Source: Drosophila persimilis (Eukaryota > Arthropoda > Insecta > Diptera > Drosophilidae). Taken from it: a DNA stretch of 64,000 bases. The position numbers and the translations under genes are program-made. The DNA is taken from assembly GCF_003286085.1 (NCBI RefSeq), contig NW_020825294.1, positions 11,368,501 to 11,432,500 of the forward strand. The letters run 5' to 3'. Numbering within the stretch: position 1 is the stretch's first letter; each line of letters begins with the position of its first letter. The notes beneath the pieces were generated by a model. That model saw only the letters and a program-made list of their open reading frames with translations, had not been told where the DNA came from and did not search any database. Positions 25,860 to 60,884 of this stretch are shown here, one piece after another.

Positions 25860-26500
25860 TAAAATTCGAAAAACAGTAATATGATTATCGGAGGAATATT
25901 TTCAGATCTGTTGCTAATCGCAGCTTGTGTACACAGCACGCCCTTTCTAACGCAGAGCATCCTTATGGATATGTTGTGGCTGGATTTTGCTTGGTGGAAG
26001 GCATAGCGGGCCTGCTGCGTGCGTTGCCAGTTGCGGATGATTTGTCGGATTCGCATTTGTCATTTCGTCAACCATTTTGGAAGTCATGCCCATGGCTAAC
26101 ATCGAGATTTATCTAAAATCGGATCTCTCAGGAGTGGCTATGTTCCATTTGTTGACCCTTGTACCTCTGATCTATGATGTGGTCGACAGATTTATCAACG
26201 ATTCGGACGCTGGCTTAACGGAATGGCTTAAAGATCATGCACTATTGGGGAACATCGGTTCGAAGTGGTATTTGGCTGTCAACGAGGGAAACAACCTCGA
26301 GGTACCTCGGAGTGATCGGCATATCATTCATCGGAAGATTTGTGGCAAACCATATTTGTTTTCTAGATGGCTTATCTGATAATCTGGCTATTGTGGCCAA
26401 CTCTGTGACCTTGTCCTCAAATTTACAATTAAACCTGCTTCGTGCAGATCGGTTCAATTCTCATCGTGACTCATATTTAAATCGATCGGTCTTAAGGAGT
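25860..26500 (+). pseudogene. Frameshifted multi-pass membrane-protein pseudogene
   Basis: Three consecutive open segments in alternating frames together read as one membrane protein. First comes a stretch with AEHPYGYVVAGFCLVEGIAG (about 25945-26040). A one-frame shift follows, with FAFVISSTILEV, then LKSDLSGVAMFHLLTLVPL and a hydrophilic loop (DRFINDSDAGLTEWLKDHAL). After a second shift comes YLGVIGISFIGRFVANHICF. At least three hydrophobic spans are visible, and the shifts restore each other's frame. No splice sites at the junctions explain the changes. I do not recognise the parent family. The pattern suggests a decayed gene or gene copy, with sequencing error as the alternative. Confidence 0.45.
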
Positions 26501-28354
26501 TAAAAAACTTTAGCTTGCGATTTTCTGTCTCGCTTTGTCTCAAGTCCATCTGTTCTCGGCTATTGCCATTTTGGATCAATTCTTAATAGATCAATTTTTA
26601 TACTGCGAATTACTTTTTAATTCCATATTTACAACATGTAAATTTCGAAATCTCAAATCTGCTCTGCAGGTGCCGAGTAAAAATTATGAACGTGCGAAGT
26701 CACCAAATGATTTTTCGGGTATATTGCACAATCCAAGTATGAAGAAGTCATCTGCTCATCCAGGTCTCATCATACTTGTCTCGTGCTAAATACAAAATGA
26801 CAGGCACACAGTGTGATTGCTCTCAAACCCAATTGATTTTTAGTCTCGCATTTAATAATTAAAGTCACTCAGAATAATGATTTTGAGCAACTATTTAATT
26901 ATCCTTCAGCAATTTTGGCTTGAACCCTTTATTTATAGCAATATAAAGTGTAAACAGTTTAAATCTGATTTTATATTTGTATTTCACGCATACTTTGATC
27001 AATGTACGACAAAAAAATCCCAAAGTCTGGCACCGTCATCGCCTAGTGCTCGGCCAAGCCACATTTTTGTTCTTTGGTTACATTTTGGCTCCATGCTCCT
27101 TCCTTGGCAATGAAATAAAATCCGTTGTTATAGCCAAGCTAATAATTGCTAAGAGAAGAAACACTCTGTGGGTAGGCGTTGTCTATAGACAGAGAATGTG
27201 GGATGAAATATGTGTGTAGGTGATATTTGTATGCTTATGTGCTCCGCGTGATGTCGCTTAATTAAGCAATGAGCCTCGTACTCGATAGGGGAGAAACTTG
27301 GGCTAAATGAGATGGGGAAGCTGAAAATACACATATGATTTATGGTGCACGAAATGGAGGAGAGGGAGACTCCGTTAACTGGAATTTGGACAGCTGGGTG
27401 CCGAGAGGGCACTAGTTACTTATTCTCGTACGAAAAACTTAAGCGAAAAAGCATATAGTAGTAATAGATTGTATATATTAACTTACAGATAAACAGAGCT
27501 GGCAAGATCCTAGAAGTGAGAAGTATCATAGAAACGATCTTCATAAAACCGTAAAGCATAATTTTTGGAAAGAAGGACATCCGTACGTTTTTCTAGATCT
27601 TTATACCTCGGACACCCACAATTGAAATAAAAAAGACGGGTAGAGGGGGAACGAGCCCCCAGGACGATAGTATGTAATCGGAAATGCGTCTAGCCATGGA
27701 AGAAATATAACAAAAAAGATAAAGAGTAAAGGGCCACTTCCATGTCTGGTTGCCAGTCTCTGTGTCGTGTCTGTGTCTGGCTCCGTAGTTATACCCCTTG
27801 CATCGCTTTTTTCTTTCTCAAAATTCTCCTTTTCTCGTTTCTCGCTTTCGCATGAAAACAAATTCTGCGGTTTAAGCTGTGGACTGGCCGTCCCTTTCGT
27901 ATTTGTATTTCCCTTAATTCCCTCCCTAGCCACCACTCGTTTTTTCCTCCGCTTTCTGTTCCCACAAAAGCAATATTAAAGGACATGAGCGCAAACATTC
28001 CAAGTGTAAATATGAAATGCGCAGAGGGAGCACAAAAATACGTGGAAAAACTCAATTGCGTCATTAAAGGAAATTGAAAAGCAGTTGTGGACAAATGAAA
28101 AGATATGACGGCTGCTCAATGATTAAAATATAAAGATTATAAAACGGAACTGAATGTTGATGCTGATAATACAAAAACTATGATATGATATGTGAAAATT
28201 ATATTGGAAAAAACTTTTGATTATATTGATGATCCTTTCCATCGCCTTCCATAGAGTACACATGTGTTCATGTGTACATATGTCATAGTATGCTTCAATT
28301 TTTTATGGTGTTCAAAAACATAGTACACTTAAACCTACTAAGACTTAAAATAAA
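26501..28354. other. Non-coding stretch
   Basis: No recognisable exons. Short open frames only. The sequence is AT-rich with a T-rich stretch at 27800-27960. Confidence 0.45.
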
Positions 28355-29460
28355 ACGAGGGGGAACGTTGTGAGTTGCTGCGTACACCGCAACTCTACAG
28401 TTATACCCGATACTAAGTCAGTATGGCTCTCCTCCGGCAGACGCCGCTAATATTTAACGACACGACAAAGAGTGCGTGCGAGAGAGACAGAAAATCAGTC
28501 TGAGCGTGACGTCGGGCGCTGCGTAGCCACTGCAAATTGATTTGTTCCTTTTGGCTATAAAAATGATCTGATCTGATCCAGATTCAGCAATCTGATAGAT
28601 ATGGTCGTTATCTATGATTCTGCGTTTTTAGTTTTCTCAAATCTGCAATATTGTGGATGCAACAGATTTTCGTCCTTTGTGGGGGCGGATGGTGGTGGGG
28701 CGAAATTCTGGGATATACGTTTTATAGTGACATCTTAAAGGAGTGTGTGTACCAAATTTGGTTACTCTAGCCTTAATAGTCTCTGAGATTTGTGGTTGCC
28801 TCAGATTTTCGTCCTTTGCGGGGGCGGAAGGGGGTGTGGCGAAATTTGGACAGGAAACGGTCAAGGTCCGATATCACAGGAGTGTGGATACCAAATTTGG
28901 TTGCTCTGGCTTTTATAGGTTCTGAGATCCTTGAACTCATATTTTGCAATTGGCAAAACCGACCATGAAACCTGTGTGTTAGAGTGAGACAGAGCGAGAA
29001 AGAGTGAAATTGTTTTCGTGATTCTGGCTGTAATAATTATACGATCTGGTTCAGATTTTGCACTCTAGAAGATATAGTCATCTTCTACGATTCTGCGTTT
29101 TTAGTTTTCTCGTATCGTCGAAATTGTGGATGCCACAGATGTTCGCCCTTTGTGGGGGCGGAAGTGGGCGGGGCAAAGTTTTGAAATATTTTTGGAGCAG
29201 TGACATATCACAGAAGTCTGGATCCAAAACATCGTTGCTCTAGCTCTTATAGTCTTTGAGCATTAGGCGCTGAAGGGGACGGACAGACGGACGGACGGAC
29301 GGACGGACAGACAGACAGGGCTCAATCGACTCGGCTATTGATGCTGATCAAGAATATATATACTTTATAGGGTCGGAAACGATTCCTTCTGGACGTTACA
29401 CACATCCACTTTTACCACAAATCTAATATACCCCAATACTCATTTTGAGTATCGGGTATA
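28355..29460 (+). mobile_element. Helentron/DINE-1-like repeat, copy C (full length)
   Basis: A 1106-bp element with the same ends as copy B (ACGAGGGGG at the left, GAGTATCGGGTATA at the right), the left hairpin and the subterminal inverted repeat. Inside, a module with TCGTCCTTTGNGGGGGCGG followed by a CAAATTTGGTT block occurs in tandem. A third, diverged module lies at about 29125-29200, which copy B lacks, accounting for most of the length difference. A GACGGACGG microsatellite lies at about 29278-29320. There is no coding capacity. Confidence 0.8.
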
Positions 29461-31825
29461 ATTAATGTATCTGGTCATTGCAAGTTAATTGCCTTGCGAC
29501 TATTCCATTCGCTCCAGCAGCGATCAAATACCAAAATACCAAAACAGAAAACATACAAAAAACATTCACTATTTTTTGTCGAAACATCAATACTTTATTG
29601 GCCTTCCTTCTAAATCCAGGAGCACTCTCATTGCGTTGCTCCTCCTGCAGTTCCTGGAGTTTCACATAAAAGTGAAAGAAACACAGCTAAAATCTCATTT
29701 CAGCACAATTTTCACATTGCAACACAAATTAATTTCCTTTGAGATTTGCATTTTGCGCAACTTTATCGAGAGTCCTGTGACTGCCGAGTGGCGTCCTTGC
29801 TGCAGTAACGTTTATGTATACTATTCGCCCGTCTCTCGCCCGGAAAGGACCCCCCACAGAAAGGTCGCAAAAGTATGAAATGTCACTTTACAGTTAAAAT
29901 GTCCAGAAAATTATCAAGTTTAATATTTTGTTGCTTCCTCCTCCTGCAGCGAGAGATAGGAAATATAGTTGCCCCATTTGCCTGCTTGGGTGGGTCTCGG
30001 CTGCCGCAGCCGGCAACTTATAATGAAGTCCGCCAGGACTCTGCGAAGGACTCTGTGACTCTCCCAGTCAGTCAGTCAGTCAGTTATTTTAATGCAATTA
30101 GGTTGGCAATTGCAGAAGAGTGTGCAAATGTGTGGTCCCACAAAAACCAGCAAGCGATTTTTGAATATGTTCGTTCTCGCTGGCAAAAGAAAACTCAGAT
30201 AGCAGGCAGCAAAAACTTTTAATTAGCCGACAAGTTAATATCGTGCATACGCAACGTTGAACCGATGAGCAGCAGACGAATACTCGTGAAAGTACGCGTC
30301 CTCAATGCAAGGGATACTCAGAAAAATCATTCACAACCTGTATTTTTATGAAATATCTTTTGAAGAGATGATAGAAATTTTTCTTCGACTTTGCCACTAA
30401 CATTAACATTAACTCTTTCAAGCAGTTAAAATATTAGAATTGCCCTCGGCTCAAGCCTAAGGCTAGCATTAATAAAGAAACTCAACGGGTCTGAATTTTC
30501 TTAAGCTCCGTGTCTCATACACCCCAAACAGCGCTATAGAGTATTGAGAGAACATCTATATGTTCACCTCTTGGTACGAGTACTCGTAGGCCTGGTATAT
30601 CCCTTGTTATATCATTAACGAGCGCATAATTATATTCATAAGCTTACATTATATATGTATGTATAAGCAGGCAGTTGGCAAGGGGAATCCCATCCAACCC
30701 CAGAGCAGAAGGACAATCTGTGCGGATTTTCCTTTTCCTGTTGGCGCAGTTTTGCTTACAAGTTCAACTCCTGTAAATATGCTACGTGTTCCAAGCGAAC
30801 ACACAACCAAAGTTGGTCTTGCCACCGTACTCCTTCGTCTCCGAGACCGGTGTTCCACCGACATAAGCACATATATAAATATTGTTTGAATTGTACGTAT
30901 CGTACAGCAAGGGGTCTGTTTGCTGCAGCTTAGATTTTGTAGCACTGTTTTTGCTTTAGTTGGTAATTATAAAAGTTTTGTTTCACTTACCTGTTACTGT
31001 GGAGAGCTGCATGCACCTACAGGCATTGAGCGGCATTCGAAGTGTAAAACTGAGGCAGATACAAATATTTTGTAAAGATAGATAACCATTTTAAGGAACT
31101 CCAGATTCGCATTGATCATACATACAAATATTTGCGTATCCATTGCTCCAGATATATTTCTGGTTACATTATGTTAAAATCAGCTTGTGTTAAAATTAAA
31201 AAAGCTTCGAATGTTAATCAGGCCGAAAGAGCTTTTGAGCTTTTGTTTGCATTAAGTTTGGGGAATTCACTATTCGAATAGATAATAGCCGTGATCTTAT
31301 TCGTTTATCTGGAAGCTTTTTCTTCTTTAATTTGAAATTCTGATGCGAACTGAGAGAAAAATGAAACACAATCAGATTTAAATTAATTACTCAGTCTTTA
31401 AGTATAAACCAAATGAAATTAAATAGAACTCCCTTTTATTAAATTATATAAATATACTGAAAAGTCTTTTTAATACGGCCCATAATTAATTCAAATAAAA
31501 AACACTTTAAAATAAATATATCATATTAATTTTTTAGGAAATCTATTTAAGTTAACTATGAAAATGAATGATAAAATGTAGATGTGAAATATTTTTTTTT
31601 TAAACATGAAATATATTTGGATCAAATATTTTCATATTAATGTCAAAAGGTAATTAAGAACACTTCCATTTTAATGATTTCACTCTTGGTGCAAATATAA
31701 TGGCGATCCGGGCTTTTTTCTCTAGGTGTACGCATTTTTAATCAAACCTAAGTGATATTTATAACCTTTTATAAATCCCTAATTGAGAATCCAATTACTA
31801 TCCAATAACAATCACACACCGGTCG

Positions 31826-31833
31826 ATATAAAG
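31826..31833 (+). promoter_or_regulatory. Candidate TATA box
   Basis: GATATAAAG sits in a short GC-rich context, with a TTCAGA initiator-like motif about 30 bp downstream. It lies upstream of the possible leader exon ending at 32686. TATA-like words are common in this DNA, so support is weak. Confidence 0.2.
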
Positions 31834-34800
31834 GGGGATCTGTGTACAAAAGAAACGCTCTTCAGAAAACATTGGCTTGCGTCAAAGACGACTGTAACCT
31901 AATAAAATCCTAAATAATACCAACAAAATCAACGAACCAAAAAATACCACCTCACAGAGTACACCAACAGCCATGGAATGGGAGAGGCACGACCGATCTC
32001 ACCAATCTGACAGTTCTCGGCTGATCGTTGGCGTGATTTGGTTTGGTTTGGGTTGGCTCGGCGCATCAGAGTTCCGCCAACCACCGTGCTACGCGCTCGT
32101 GTGTGTTCCGATTTATTTTTAAGCTACATGCAGAAAATAATTTTTCTGAACGGGTGAAGAAAAATTGACTTTTTCGTGCCGCTTTCGCATATAGCCCAGA
32201 TTTTCAGACTTATCTGCTTGGGAAATACAGTTTTGAGTGAAAAGAAGTTCCCCAAGGAATACCAGTGTAAAAGAGTTCAAGTGAAAGAAAATATTGAAAA
32301 TATATGTATCATTTTGTGGGATGAATCTATATTATACAGTGAGCTGGCATACTTAAAGCAGCTATATATAAAAATATATACAAAAGTCTGTGTGTAAAAT
32401 AATTTGAGAGAATAGTTTATTATTGAAGAGTGTCTGTCATAAGAGCTGTAACTATTAATTGGTTAAATGATAAAATCGGTGGAAAGTATACAGCATACAA
32501 AGCAAAAAGGGGAATATATATTGAGCCAAAGAGAAGATATTTCCCAAAAAGTTTAAAAATACCAGCGCCACGTATGCTGCCTGTGCCTTTTGGCTCGGAT
32601 TTTGGTACGCACGGCCGCCCCGCCACATGAAAATCGCGGCGTGTTTTTATTGTTGCCACGCGAAGGAGACACAGAGGGATCAGCGTGTAAGTGAAATGTT
32701 GAACAAGCTACCCCGCCATTTACTTGATCGGGCAGATACTTGTACTATACAAGGATTAGAATTTTACTTAGAAGTAGGAATTTTAAGTGTTCCATGATGA
32801 TCAAACTCTTGCAGTGTATATTTCAGTATTTGCACATTTTGCCGATTCTTATTCAGATAAAAGGCAATACAATTAGGCTAAATTTAATTTCATTGTCTGC
32901 TGATCGTTTTTGTTTCTGCTGCTTTTCCGAATTGGGGGCTACAACGAGAACAACAACCGCAATAACAACACTGCCGCATCGACAGATCCAACTACGTGTG
33001 CTTGTTCTATATTTAGGCGCCGAAAACATCTTCTGGCCCAACGAAAATGACCGACGAACCGACTCCGAGCACCGATCCTACAATAAGCCTGCCCCTCAGT
33101 CCACTTTTCTCTTCGGCTATAGTTCTTTCCCTCTGACGATTTTCTGTTGTTTTTCATAATATTTAGCCACACACACTTTTCAGCCAAACAGCATTGCATG
33201 CGGCACAATAGAAACAGATCTCACTTCTACTGAGAACTGTCTTGTAAAAGGCACTATTCGATGGCTCTTTTATGTTTAGAATGAAATGATGCGCTGACGT
33301 TATGGAGTTATTTTTATTGTTTCTCCTCTAACTCGTGGATTAGTCAATTTTATTAAAATTCTTCTGGTGAAAAAGGAAATGAAAACCTAATTGTTTTATC
33401 TTTAAAATCTCTTTGTTTTTTATCTGAAATAGTATTAAGCTGACGCCATTCAATGGTAGAGATTTATTATAATGGAAGCGAAGTGGTATTCCAGAACCAT
33501 ATGAACCATTGTTTACTTCTTATACAGCCTATGCAAAAAATCGCAATCAAGAATGTTCTCAAACTCGAAAGAACGTGGTGCCAAACTAAACAAATTATAA
33601 AAGCGGTAATCAAATATCATGGCTATCTATACAGGCAGAAAAGAAAACATCCAATCAATCAGTAACAAATGTCTTCAGAGATATGTATATGTATTTGAAC
33701 ATTCAGCTTTAAAAATGAGTATCCTGGAACCAAAACACAAATTGACACGACAATTTGTGAACATTTATTTCCAAAAAGATGTTGGAAAACACCAACAAAT
33801 TACCGGGCCATTTCCCACCGGATATATATCATTAGCCAAATTGTATACCTCATCGGGCAACACACCCAGGGGCGAAAAGAATTGAATTTAGATTATAAAT
33901 AATGATACTATATGGCCAGGCGTCAGAAAATATTTCGCGATGACTCAGGACACTGCTCCTCAAGTGAATTTTCCCAGAGGCAAAACAGAGAACAGAAAAT
34001 GCCCATAAAAACGACAGAACCAATTTTCAGCATTCGAAATTCAGTCTCTCAACCGGTTCTCTCTCAGCATGTCAGTGCCAGTCTCTCCGGATCTCTCTTC
34101 AACTGTCAAAATCTACGTGTGGGCATGCGCTCGACCAAATCAGCTGTCTGACAACAAATGCGAGTGCAAGCGGGATGAAGACACTCACTCCGATCTATTC
34201 AGGAATCTTGGAGCATCGTCTGTTTTTTCAGTATCTATAGGGACTGATGCTGAAAACAAACAGAAAAACCCCTAAATAAAAATAAGTAAAACATGAATGC
34301 CCATGTTTTCCATTATACGGAAATAATTCCAATTGCGATTTCGTTGGGTAAACAAATCGTCTAGGGCTAAGCATGATTGAGAACCATTTTTGAGAATAGT
34401 AAATGCTTAAAAATAGTATGAGGTTATGTTCATTATAAGATTACCTTTTTGCGCTGTAATCTTTTGAAATATTCACTAATTACCTTCATGAAATCTTTAT
34501 TTATCATTTAAATAAAATCCACATTCACTGAATACGCCTTTTATAATTCAGTGATTTAATTTTACGGTACAAATGCGATATTTATTAACACTTAATTGAC
34601 TAAAAGAATTCACTTATATTCATTTTATTATTTATTATTATTTATTTATTTATTATATTATTTTTAATTATTTTTAAATATTTTTCAAACATTCCCTAAG
34701 AATGTCCATGTCAAGAGCTAGCAACTGGGGCTATTTAAAACAAATTTCGCATTACTCGACTTGGAAAGAACTTGGAAAGTAGTTCTTAGCCGCAAGGAAA

Positions 34801-35938
34801 GACAAGACTTTAACTCAATATGGATTCCATCGGAATCAATTCATGCATGGCTACACTTATCTCCAACAGCTTCCACAGACAACAAAGACCCTATCCGATT
34901 TTACAACCAACTTTCAACAACCCTAATCAATCGATAAGCCACCAAAATCGGGAACGTAAGCTTTTCTTAAAAGCTCTGGCAAATGTCAACACATTCATGG
35001 TTGCCTCTGTGAAAAGCTAACGATTCCTGCACAGTGTGCTTTTGTGGCTGATTCCTTAAACTCGTTCACGTTGCTGTTGGTCGCGTATGAGGAAAATACT
35101 AAAATACAATACAGAAAAGAAAAGAAAATCCAACAAATGTATACCACAAAACGGAAGGTGTAGTGTCCAGTGATAATTGTGGGTAAATTGCAAAGTGAAG
35201 CAGTGAAATGGAAGCACCTGAAGCATGTGGAAAAGTGGTTTCCCTTTTCTTCGCATTGCGTCTTTAAAAGTTTTCACACATGTGTGAATTTTCCTCATGT
35301 GTGTTGTCTGATATCCATATATCTTTGTGTGTGGAAAGTGTGTGTGTAGGGTATTACATATGACTGGGTAGGTCAATCGGTCAGCACATGCCCCTGCTGG
35401 CCCCCAACTTCTTCAAACGAGACAGAGTCATTTTTGGAGTAGCCAACAAAGAGGCGACTCACAAAAGTATGCTTAAAGCATTTCCCAGGCGGGCCATCAA
35501 AAGCTAATGAGCAAATTAGTTCTAGTGCCAAACGCGCGCGCTCTTGACCTCATTCCCGTGGATGACTTTTTTTTCTTATAGTCCAGACCTATAACAGAAC
35601 CAGCCTTCTGACCATCTTTCAGCCGTCTAATGTGTACCATTTACCCATATTAATCAGTGACGAGTGCGTACTCGCATTCCCCAGTGCCCCACTCAGGAAG
35701 GGAAAAATATATATTTAAATGCTTTTGTGACACTTTGGCGAAACTTTTATTTTGTTTGCTGCAAAGGCAAAAAAGCTTTCCTGCACTGGGAGAGAGCTTT
35801 ACAGAGAGACGTGCTGATTAGAGAGAGAGTGGCTCTCATTCTCTGAGAGATGACTGCCCATCTGACAGTTGCATGCCACAATAACTCGAAAGGAAAATGT
35901 AAACATTGCGTGGGTTTTTGTTTTGGTGCCTGCTCACC

Positions 35939-35960
35939 CACACACACACACACACACACA
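35939..35960. repeat. CA microsatellite
   Basis: About eleven uninterrupted CA units, followed by interrupted CA/CACG units. Confidence 0.9.
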
Positions 35961-37051
35961 TACGCACACGACACTCACATATATGGTCCCTGTGTATGTG
36001 TGTCAAGGGTTTATATATAGCGAAACCCCAATGACTGATAAGCTATCAATACTAATGGAAATTCGTTGTCTGCTCACTCAACTGGAATTAAACGAAATCC
36101 AATAAAATGTGCTTCAAGCAACCGATACAGTGAAAACCTATTCGAAGCCTAATAATACCCATATAATAAAATCCATAGGTCAACAACTAACCCTCAACCG
36201 CAGACTTTCATAAATGCCAAATTTTACAAACCGTCGCTTTAAACTCGTCCAAATACGTTAACCAATAAAACTTACAAAAATTAATTAAGCACCACCGTCA
36301 AAATTCTGCAATTTAATGGCGAAACATTTTCTTTTGCCAAACAACTCTAAAAGCTGTCCTCAGTATAAATGTGTCTGAGAGTCTCTGAAAGTGTGAGAGA
36401 GTGCTTAGCTGTGTATTAGTGCGTGCTTGTATCTGTGTCTGAGACCAAACACACCTGTTGATACCCTCGTTGTGGCTCTCTTGCTGACCGCATTCCGGCA
36501 CTTGGCCAACACGTTTCTAGACCACAATAGTTCTTCGAAGTGCATTTTGAATGAAAGCCAAATCCATATTGAGCGCCTGAAGGAAACTTCAAATATGAAT
36601 ACAGGTACTACCAGAACACGAACACTGCCCTCCCACCGCCAAATAATAACATCAATTACGTTGATTTCCATCATCATTCATCATGCGCTTAATTGAGCAA
36701 GTTTTTTTTTGATCGATTGGTATTAGAATTCAATTACTTGCTGTTCACTAAATGCGATACAAAACTTCAAAACAAACTGTTAAACGAAATTTACACTGAA
36801 AGCTCTTTGAATATGAGTCATGATTTTGAATATATTTAATCTAAGAACAATATTCTGTGTATCATTTAAATGATAATATTTAAATGATAAATATTTAATC
36901 TTTTTCATACATTACTTTAATTCTAATCAATCGATTTGAACAGAACCCCAGTCATCTTTATAACTCTCATCAAATATTGATATTGCTTTACTAATAAACT
37001 ATCCTTTACACACCTCATCTCCCTTCAACGAAAACCATCAAAATCCATAAG

Positions 37052-37476
37052 GAGATTATAAGGAGCATGCCTCACTGACACAGCAACAGCAGACGCAGAC
37101 GCAGCCGCAACAGCAACAGCAACCAATTAACAAATACGATGCCTTGGATAGTTCTAGTTCAAATAATAAGCTAAATCATAAATACAATAAAGATAACGAT
37201 AAGGATAGGGATAAATCTAAGGACAAGGGTAGGGAAGCAAGCAAAGATTCAACGCCAGTCAGTGTTGTCGTCATCGATGAATCATGCCCTACCAAGAACC
37301 AACAGCCTCCGACTACAATCGAGCCCACCACAAGCTCGAGAACTACGTCTACATCATCCTCCCAACGACGACGACAGTTGCAGTTCCAGAGACAAAAGGA
37401 GGCAAAGCTTTATGACCAACGAGATGAGGCCACATCGTCGACGACAACGGCAACGGCCACAACGGCTACAAACGTG
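37052..37476 (+). CDS. Ca-alpha1D: Probable N-terminal extension of Ca-alpha1D, exon 1 upstream part
   Basis: The frame of the ATG at 37477 stays open for 141 codons upstream, back to a candidate acceptor (CCATAAG|GAG, AG ending at 37051) preceded by a pyrimidine-rich tract. The first in-frame stop lies exactly across that acceptor. The predicted stretch has a Gln/Thr-rich start, an acidic-basic [15 protein letters not shown] segment and an Arg/Gln-rich segment, and contains no ATG. If it is translated, the start codon must lie in an upstream exon that I have not found. Confidence 0.5.
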
Positions 37477-59363
<21,887 letters not shown>

Positions 59364-59612
59364 CATAAACATTGTAGCCTACACATAAAAAATGTCTTCT
59401 TCATGGAATTTTAAAAATGTGAAATGGAATTTGTAATTTTTGTATGTATAATTTTTAGCAAGAAAAAACAATTTAGTCATAGATTCGGGAACTGTTTAAA
59501 AGGAATTGCTCTCAAATGAGAAGCGGCCCCACAAACCAATTTGTAAAACTTGTAAAAAGAAACAAAACCAACTGTAATTGTACATGTATGATAGCATTGT
59601 TTTTTGCCTTTT

Positions 59613-59618
59613 AATAAA
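59613..59618 (+). terminator. Ca-alpha1D: Polyadenylation signal of Ca-alpha1D
   Basis: AATAAA lies 250 nt after the TAG and is followed by GT-rich sequence (CGTGGGCTTGTCGTC). Further A/T-rich AATAAA words near 60114 and 60162 could give longer 3' ends. Confidence 0.5.
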
Positions 59619-59639
59619 GTACACATGTACTCGGATATC

Positions 59640-60884
59640 GTGGGCTTGTCGTCTTATAATGAGCCGCAAAAAACCGGCTAAACTGAAAAACATGTAGTGT
59701 ATATGGTAATAATATGTATATTTTTTAGAAAACAAAACCAAAACTAAAACCAAAAAAAGCCCCGAAACTGATAAGGTCTAACTTGTAATTAGCAACAAAT
59801 TAAATACCAATTGGGAGAAACCAAAAAAACAATTTAATTGATTAGTTAATATAATCACCAACAATGGAAACATAATGATATACGATAAATGCCCATTGTA
59901 TTGTTCTTATATGAGTACTCTGAACGACAGTGTATGTATTTCTATTTAGACGCATTTTATTTTTTAAGTATTTAATAATTGCGGAATACATAATAATAAC
60001 ATGACCAGAAATACGAAATGGTATTGTTTACCATATTTAACAGACATTTATGAGATTTATTAATTTAATAGAAAATTTTCAAATGAATGAAACTTAAGAC
60101 CGCAGTTCCCAAAAATAAAAACAAAGTGAATTTAAATTGTTATGATTGAATTTTATAAATAAAAGCAACAAAAAAATGTGAGCAAATTAAATAATTGATT
60201 TCTTACCGTGTTCGTGTTCGTTACCGTGGGATACAATAGAATATTTTATATGGGAAATCGTCACAAATATAACTTAAACTATTTAAATTAGTTTAAATTA
60301 GAGACAATTGAAACAGTTTAACCAGCACGAATCTTCGCGGCTGAATAATTCTACCCATTGTACAGCCATCGAGCATATAACTGGGTTGTGCTAACACCAT
60401 CAATAGATCCCTAGCCCACATGCATTAAATAAGTCTGGATTGCTCGAAATATATTGCCAACATTTGTTGGCAGCCATATATACAGTGGGATAAGATAGTG
60501 GGTCTCCCTTTCCGGGACTGAATACCATAAGAGCTGGGTGAACTCTTTTGTATACTCTGTATACTCTGGCTTCGGAATTCATTGGAGCTCCGTTTGGTCG
60601 GTATAAGGGAATATCAACTATTTATTTGCAGCTCTGCAAAAAGCAATTAATTAAGGAAATTTCAGGAAGAGGGTCTATGAGACACTTCATATAGTAATAT
60701 GATTGATTTAGTATGTCTCTGTGAACTTCTACCTATCACTGAAGCATATAAGCATGAAGCATGAAGTTTTAACATTTTATTGACGAGCTGAAATAAATAC
60801 CAATTTAAAAACACCTTTAGCCTCAAATAAACGAAAATATTTGCTTTATCCAAAATTTGTTTAGTGTGCAGAACTACTTTATTG
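59640..60884. other. Intergenic region
   Basis: AT-rich DNA after the channel gene, possibly including extended 3' UTR to about 60170. No coding sequence is recognised until transposon sequence begins near 60885. Confidence 0.5.

Larger units (their letters stand above)
29461..37051. other. Upstream region of Ca-alpha1D, no coding exon placed
   Basis: AT-rich DNA with chance open frames only. A GC-richer patch at 31980-32700 is more unique in composition and ends at a strong donor (AGCGT|GTAAGT, GT at 32687). It could be a 5' untranslated exon of the channel gene, but no transcript evidence is visible. The remainder holds simple repeats and long A/T tracts (for example 34620-34690). Confidence 0.4.

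Noticed and set aside
29278-29320. Short tandem GACG/GACA units considered as a CRISPR-like or satellite array
   Set aside because: Four-base units without spacers; they are the internal microsatellite of the Helentron-like element.
29875-30222. 115-codon frame with a signal-peptide-like start
   Set aside because: Contains a simple GTCAGTCAGT repeat, and there is no homology or gene context; not strong enough to call.
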